A stretch of 64,000 nucleotides of DNA, from the NCBI GenBank assembly GCA_037043235.1, contig JAWRVZ010000574.1, positions 1 through 64,000 on the forward strand. Direction: 5' to 3'. Source of the stretch: Rhodeus uyekii. Taxonomy: Eukaryota > Chordata > Actinopteri > Cypriniformes > Acheilognathidae. Positions 58,320 to 64,000 of the stretch are shown in pieces (the first letter of the stretch is position 1; the number at the start of each line of letters is the position of its first letter). The notes under the pieces are model-generated. The model had not been told where the DNA came from, made no database searches, and saw nothing but the letters and a program-made list of their open reading frames with translations. The position numbers and the translations under genes were made by a program.

Positions 58320-58801
58320 TGCTCTTCAGCTCAAGTTGTGTTTTGAACAGCCATCTGGGGATCCTGGTAAATTCCTTATGTCAATCGTGTTTGGAGCAAA
58401 GGCGTTTGTTTGGCTCTTTGGGCAGCAGAAAAGAGATAAGTCTCCAGTGTTACTGCAGGAGATACTTGATATTTGATGGAGATCTTGGCATGTCAGGCCA
58501 GTAAGTTCTTGCGTTTTTCCCAGAGTCAGGTCGAAGCAAAGATAATACGATTTCCTCTGTATTGCCATCTATCAACGACTGGTAAATTACTTATGTCAAT
58601 CGTGTTTGGAGCAAAGACGTGTGTTTGGCTCTTTGGACAGCAGGAAAGAGATAAGTCTCCAGAGTTACTGAAGGAGATACTTGATGTTTGATGGAGAATA
58701 TGATTTCCTAGGTTTTGCCATCTGTCAAAGACTTTCAAATATTTGTAATGACTCTTAAGGAGTTTTCCAACAGGCATGAGAAACAAAAAAACAAAACGTA
58801 C

Positions 58802-58873
58802 GCATTGGTGGCATAGTGGTGAGCATAGCTGCCTTCCAAGCAGTTGACCTGAGTTCGATTCCCAGCCAATGCA
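58802..58873 (+). tRNA. tRNA-Gly-TCC: tRNA-Gly(TCC) with T11C and G52A
   Basis: The A box is TGGCATAGTGG, still consensus. G52A gives an A52-C62 mismatch and weakens the B box. The CAGTTCAAG trailer is shared with the other G52A copy, 37268. T4 at 58895-58898. Confidence 0.87.
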
Positions 58874-59354
58874 TGCTCTTCAGTTCAAGTTGTGTTTTGA
58901 ACAGCCATCTGGGGATCCTGGTAAATTCCTTATGTCAATCGTGTTTGGAGCAAAGGCGTTTGTTTGGTTCTTTGGGCAGCAGAAAAGAGATAAGTCTCCA
59001 GTGTTACTGCAGGAGATACTTGATATTTGATGGAGATCTTGGCATGTCAGGCCAGTAAGTTCTTGCGTTTTTCCCAGAGTCAGGTCGAAACAAAGAGAAT
59101 ACGATTTCCTCTGTATTGACATCTATCAACGACTGGTAAATTACTTATGTCAATCGTGTTTGGAGCAAAGACGTGTGTTTGGCTCTTTGGACAGCAGGAA
59201 AGAGATGAGTCTCCAGTGTGACTGGAGGAGATACTTGATGTTTGATGGAGAATATGATTTCCTAGGTTTTGCCATCTGTCAAAGACTTTCAAATATTTGT
59301 AATGACTCTTAAGGAGTTTTCCAACAGGCATGAGAAACAAAGAACAAAACGTAC

Positions 59355-59426
59355 GCATTGGTGGTATAGTGGTGAGCATAGCTGCCTTCCAAGTAGTTGA
59401 CCTGGGTTCGATTCCTAGCCAATGCA
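59355..59426 (+). tRNA. tRNA-Gly-TCC: tRNA-Gly(TCC) with C40T and C63T
   Basis: Two C-to-T changes convert anticodon-stem pair 30:40 and T-stem pair 51:63 to G-U wobbles, which keeps the fold. First tRNA of the 2521-bp block. T4 at 59448-59451. Next at +984. Confidence 0.9.
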
Positions 59427-60338
59427 TGCTCTTCAGCTCAAGTTGTGTTTTGAACAGCCATCTGGGGATCCTGGTAAATTCCTTATGTTAATCGTGTTTG
59501 GAGCAAAGGCATTTGTTTGGCTCTTTGGGCAGCAGAAAAGAGATAAGTCTCCAGTGTTACTGCAGGAGATACTTGATATTTGATGGAGATCTTGTCATGT
59601 CAGGCCAGTAAGTTCTTGCGTTTTTCCCAGAGTCAGGTCGAAACAAAGAGAATACGATTTCCTCTGTATTGCCATCTATCAACGACTGGTAAATTACTTA
59701 TGTCAATCGTGTTTGGAGCAAAGACGTGTGTTTGGCTCTTTGGACAGCAGGAAAGAGATAAGTCTCCAGTGTGACTGGAGGAGATACTTGATTTTTGATG
59801 GAGATCTTGTCATGTCAGGCCAGTAAGTTCTTGCGTTTTTCCCAGAGTCAGGTCGAAACAAAGAGAATACGATTTCCTCTGTATTGCCATCTATCAACGA
59901 CTGGTAAATTACTTATGTCAATCGTGTTTGGAGCAAAGACGTGTGTTTGGCTCTTTGGACAGCAGGAAAGAGATAAGTCTCCAGTGTGACTGGAGGAGAT
60001 ACTTGATTTTTGATGGAGATCTTGTCATGTCAGGCCAGTAAGTTCTTGCGTTTTTCCCAGAGTCAGGTCGAAACAAAGAGAATACGATTTCCTCTGTATT
60101 GCCATCTATCAACGACTGGTAAATTCCTTATGTCAATCGTGTTTGGAGCAAAGACGTGTGTTTGGCTCTTTGGACAGCAGGAAAGAGATAAGTCTCCAGT
60201 GTGACTGGAGGAGATACTTGATGTTTGATGGAGAATATGATTTCCTAGGTTTTGCCATCTGTCAAAGACTTTCAAATATTTGTAATGACTCTTAAGGAGT
60301 TTTCCAACAGGCATGAGAAACAAAAAAACAAAATGTAT

Positions 60339-60410
60339 GCATTGGTGGTATAGTGGTGAGCATAGCTGCCTTCCAAGCAGTTGACCTGGGTTTGATTCCC
60401 AGCCAATGCA
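60339..60410 (+). tRNA. tRNA-Gly-TCC: tRNA-Gly(TCC), C56T family
   Basis: C56 is T (GGTTTGATTCC). This hits the most conserved B-box base and the G19-C56 tertiary pair. The -1 base is also T. Both are losses of a CpG. T4 at 60432-60435. Next at +554, the same family. Confidence 0.87.
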
Positions 60411-60892
60411 TGCTCTTCAGCTCAAGTTGTGTTTTGAACAGCCATCTGGGGATCCTGGTAAATTCCTTATGTCAATCGTGTTTGGAGCAAAGGCGTTTGT
60501 TTGGTTCTTTGGGCAGCAGAAAAGAGATAAGTCTCCAGTGTTACTGCAGGAGATACTTGATATTTGATGGAGATCTTGGCATGTCAGGCCAGTAAGTTCT
60601 TGCGTTTTTCCCAGAGTCAGGTCGAAACAAAGAGAATACGATTTCCTCTGTATTGCCATCTATCAACGACTGGTAAATTACTTATGTCAATCGTGTTTGG
60701 AGCAAAGACGTGTGTTTGGCTCTTTGGACAGCAGGAAAGAGATAAGTCTCCAGTGTGACTGGAGGAGATACTTGATGTTTGATGGAGAATATGATTTCCT
60801 AGGTTTTGCCATCTGTCAAAGACTTTCAAATATTTGTAATGACTCTTAAGGAGTTTTCCAACAGGCATGAGAAACAAAAAAACAAAATGTAT

Positions 60893-60964
60893 GCATTGGT
60901 GGTATAGTGGTGAGCATAGCTGCCTTCCAAGCAGTTGACCTGGGTTTGATTCCCAGCCAATGCA
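60893..60964 (+). tRNA. tRNA-Gly-TCC: tRNA-Gly(TCC), C56T family
   Basis: Second C56T copy, 554 bp after the first, with the same -1 T. The following monomers carry GCGTGTTTCCC and AAATAGAATACG. T4 at 60986-60989. Confidence 0.87.
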
Positions 60965-61875
60965 TGCTCTTCAGCTCAAGTTGTGTTTTGAACAGCCATC
61001 TGGGGATCCTGGTAAATTCCTTATGTCAATCGTGTTTGGAGCAAAGGCGTTTGTTTGGCTCTTTGGGCAGCAGAAAAGAGATAAGTCTCCAGTGTTACTG
61101 CAGGAGATACTTGATATTTGATGGAGATCTTGGCATGTCAGGCCAGTAAGTTCTTGCGTGTTTCCCAGAGTCAGGTCGAAACAAATAGAATACGATTTCC
61201 TCTGTATTGCCATCTATCAACGACTGGTAAATTACTTATGTCAATCGTGTTTGGAGCAAAGGCGTTTGTTTGGCTCTTTGGGCAGCAGAAAAGAGATAAG
61301 TCTTCAGTGTGACTGCAGGAGATACTTGATATTTGATGGAGATCTTGGCGTGTCAGGCCAGTAAGTTCTTGCGTTTTTCCCAGGGTCAGGTCGAAACAAA
61401 GAGAATACGATTTCCTCTGTATTGCCATCTATCATCGACTGGTAAATTACTTATGTCAATCGTGTTTGGAGCAAAGACGTGTGTTTGGCTCTTTGGACAG
61501 CAGGAAAGAGATAAGTCTCCAGTATGACTGGAGGAGATACTTGATATTTGATGGAGATCTTGTCATGTCAGGCCAGTAAGTTCTTGCGTTTTTCCCAGGG
61601 TCAGGTCGAAACAAAGAGAATACGATTTCCTCTGTATTGCCATCTATCAACGACTGGTAAATTACTTATGTCAATCGTGTTTGGAGCAAAGACGTGTGTT
61701 TGGCTCTTTGGACAGCAGGAAAGAGATGAGTCTCCAGTGTGACTGGAGGAGATACTTGATGTTTGATGGAGAATATGATTTCCTAGGTTTTGCCATCTGT
61801 CAAAGACTTTCAAATATTTGTAATGACTCTTAAGGAGTTTTCCAACAGGCATGAGAAACAAAAAACAAAACGTAC

Positions 61876-61947
61876 GCATTGGTGGTATAGTGGTGAGCAT
61901 AGCTGCCTTCCAAGTAGTTGACCTGGGTTCGATTCCTAGCCAATGCA
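61876..61947 (+). tRNA. tRNA-Gly-TCC: tRNA-Gly(TCC) with C40T and C63T
   Basis: Counterpart of 59355 in the second 2521-bp block; leader AAAAAACAAAACG instead of AAAGAACAAAACG. T4 at 61969-61972. Confidence 0.9.
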
Positions 61948-62859
61948 TGCTCTTCAGCTCAAGTTGTGTTTTGAACAGCCATCTGGGGATCCTGGTAAAT
62001 TCCTTATGTTAATCGTGTTTGGAGCAAAGGCATTTGTTTGGCTCTTTGGGCAGCAGAAAAGAGATAAGTCTACAGTGTTACTGCAGGAGATACTTGATAT
62101 TTGATGGAGATCTTGTCATGTCAGGCCAGTAAGTTCTTGCGTTTTTCCCAGAGTCAGGTCGAAACAAAGAGAATACGATTTCCTCTGTATTGCCATCTAT
62201 CAACGACTGGTAAATTACTTATGTCAATCGTGTTTGGAGCAAAGACGTGTGTTTGGCTCTTTGGACAGCAGGAAAGAGATAAGTCTCCAGTGTGACTGGA
62301 GGAGATACTTGATTTTTGATGGAGATCTTGTCATGTCAGGCCAGTAAGTTCTTGCGTTTTTCCCAGAGTCAGGTCGAAACAAAGAGAATACGATTTCCTC
62401 TGTATTGCCATCTATCAACGACTGGTAAATTACTTATGTCAATCGTGTTTGGAGCAAAGACGTGTGTTTGGCTCTTTGGACAGCAGGAAAGAGATAAGTC
62501 TCCAGTGTGACTGGAGGAGATACTTGATTTTTGATGGAGATCTTGTCATGTCAGGCCAGTAAGTTCTTGCGTTTTTCCCAGAGTCAGGTCGAAACAAAGA
62601 GAATACGATTTCCTCTGTATTGCCATCTATCAACGACTGGTAAATTCCTTATGTCAATCGTGTTTGGAGCAAAGACGTGTGTTTGGCTCTTTGGACAGCA
62701 GGAAAGAGATAAGTCTCCAGTGTGACTGGAGGAGATACTTGATGTTTGATGGAGAATATGATTTCCTAGGTTTTGCCATCTGTCAAAGACTTTCAAATAT
62801 TTGTAATGACTCTTAAGGAGTTTTCCAACAGGCATGAGAAACAAAAAAACAAAATGTAT

Positions 62860-62931
62860 GCATTGGTGGTATAGTGGTGAGCATAGCTGCCTTCCAAGCA
62901 GTTGACCTGGGTTTGATTCCCAGCCAATGCA
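62860..62931 (+). tRNA. tRNA-Gly-TCC: tRNA-Gly(TCC), C56T family
   Basis: Counterpart of 60339 at +2521. T4 at 62953-62956. Confidence 0.87.
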
Positions 62932-63413
62932 TGCTCTTCAGCTCAAGTTGTGTTTTGAACAGCCATCTGGGGATCCTGGTAAATTCCTTATGTCAATCGT
63001 GTTTGGAGCAAAGGCGTTTGTTTGGTTCTTTGGGCAGCAGAAAAGAGATAAGTCTCCAGTGTTACTGCAGGAGATACTTGATATTTGATGGAGATCTTGG
63101 CATGTCAGGCCAGTAAGTTCTTGCGTTTTTCCCAGAGTCAGGTCGAAACAAAGAGAATACGATTTCCTCTGTATTGCCATCTATCAACGACTGGTAAATT
63201 ACTTATGTCAATCGTGTTTGGAGCAAAGACGTGTGTTTGGCTCTTTGGACAGCAGGAAAGAGATAAGTCTCCAGTGTGACTGGAGGAGATACTTGATGTT
63301 TGATGGAGAATATGATTTCCTAGGTTTTGCCATCTGTCAAAGACTTTCAAATATTTGTAATGACTCTTAAGGAGTTTTCCAACAGGCATGAGAAACAAAA
63401 AAACAAAATGTAT

Positions 63414-63485
63414 GCATTGGTGGTATAGTGGTGAGCATAGCTGCCTTCCAAGCAGTTGACCTGGGTTTGATTCCCAGCCAATGCA
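63414..63485 (+). tRNA. tRNA-Gly-TCC: tRNA-Gly(TCC), C56T family
   Basis: Counterpart of 60893 at +2521 and the last tRNA in the window. T4 at 63507-63510. The array runs on past base 64000. Confidence 0.87.
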
Positions 63486-64000
63486 TGCTCTTCAGCTCAA
63501 GTTGTGTTTTGAACAGCCATCTGGGGATCCTGGTAAATTCCTTATGTCAATCGTGTTTGGAGCAAAGGCGTTTGTTTGGCTCTTTGGGCAGCAGAAAAGA
63601 GATAAGTCTCCAGTGTTACTGCAGGAGATACTTGATATTTGATGGAGATCTTGGCATGTCAGGCCAGTAAGTTCTTGCGTGTTTCCCAGAGTCAGGTCGA
63701 AACAAATAGAATACGATTTCCTCTGTATTGCCATCTATCAACGACTGGTAAATTACTTATGTCAATCGTGTTTGGAGCAAAGGCGTTTGTTTGGCTCTTT
63801 GGGCAGCAGAAAAGAGATAAGTCTCCAGTGTGACTGCAGGAGATACTTGATATTTGATGGAGATCTTGGCGTGTCAGGCCAGTAAGTTCTTGCGTTTTTC
63901 CCAGGGTCAGGTCGAAACAAAGAGAATACGATTTCCTCTGTATTGCCATCTATCATCGACTGGTAAATTACTTATGTCAATCGTGTTTGGAGCAAAGACG

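Larger units (their letters stand above)
59200..61720 (+). repeat. 2521-bp higher-order block, copy 1
   Basis: Private markers: GAGATGAGTC (59207), GTTAATCGTG (59488), AAGGCATTTG, GCGTGTTTCCC (about 61160), CTTGGCGTGTC (about 61348), TATCATCGAC (about 61432). Contains tRNAs 59355, 60339 and 60893. Confidence 0.9.
1..64000 (+). repeat. tRNA-Gly(TCC) satellite array, entire window
   Basis: Every part of the window aligns to one 215-bp monomer or to a tRNA-bearing derivative of it. All units have the same orientation. The first and last bases lie inside units, so the array is longer than the window. Core tRNA spacings are explained by 339 + 215n with small fixed corrections (-27, -144, and a few bases of leader poly-A). 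This stepwise spacing is what unequal crossing-over between monomers would leave. No gene unrelated to the repeat was seen. Confidence 0.97.
61721..64000 (+). repeat. 2521-bp higher-order block, copy 2 (cut by window end)
   Basis: Repeats copy 1 at +2521 with very few substitutions: C at 59551 is A at 62072, and T at 61304 is C at 63825. It includes tRNAs 61876, 62860 and 63414. Near identity points to a very recent duplication. Confidence 0.9.

Noticed and set aside
1..64000. Bacterial or phage mobile element
   Set aside because: No coding sequences, no ribosome binding sites ahead of frames, and a type 2 Pol III promoter in every tRNA.
1..64000. Pure assembly artefact
   Set aside because: Copies differ by consistent, linked variants and the family structure is ordered, which random assembly error would not create. 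Copy number and the near-identical blocks could still be misassembled.

Overview
The whole window is one head-to-tail satellite array with no convincing protein gene. It contains 68 tRNA-Gly loci (anticodon TCC, reading GGA), all on the + strand, set in a short tandem monomer. The tRNAs have classical internal RNA polymerase III promoters (A box, B box), and most have a T4 stop 21 bases past the 3' end, so the host is a eukaryote. The tRNA body closely resembles animal tRNA-Gly(UCC) as I remember it, so an animal, probably a vertebrate, is most likely. I cannot name the species. Both window ends fall inside repeat units, so the array continues on both sides.

The array has three levels. The first is a 215-bp monomer, with variants of 229 bp (+14), 188 bp (-27) and 71 bp (-144). 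The second is a tRNA-bearing unit of 339 bp in the core, or 401 bp (215 + about 186) in the older section. tRNA-to-tRNA distances in the core follow 339 + 215n (n = 0 to 10), less 27 or 144 for each deleted monomer, give or take a few bases of leader poly-A. The third level is higher-order blocks of several tRNA units, duplicated nearly perfectly with periods of 1323, 1510, 1968, 2157, 2521, 2558, 3264 and 4369 bp.

Layout: positions 1-480 are core type. About 490-10380 is a more diverse section, rich in 229-bp monomers, with few tRNAs; four of those tRNAs lack the T4 stop. The tRNA at 10341 is a recombinant where the sequence returns to core type. From 10.4 to 64 kb is the core, with a tRNA every 0.34-2.5 kb.

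Twenty-nine tRNA copies are identical. The rest fall into families with shared lesions: T-stem G53T (13 copies), B-box C56T (4), G19T+G42A (4), anticodon-stem position 39 (5), and several singletons, including one copy lacking its 3' acceptor strand. Functional, promoter-damaged and truncated copies are therefore being amplified together.

The least expected structure is in the monomer itself. It carries GTAAGT followed 17 bases later by a pyrimidine tract ending in CAG. Removing those 23 bases leaves 192 bases (64 codons) open in one frame and phase-symmetric, and the three core deletions (27, 144, and 62 of which 23 are the segment) all keep that frame. It may be a relic or live exon cassette, but several stops and open frames in other phases argue for caution.
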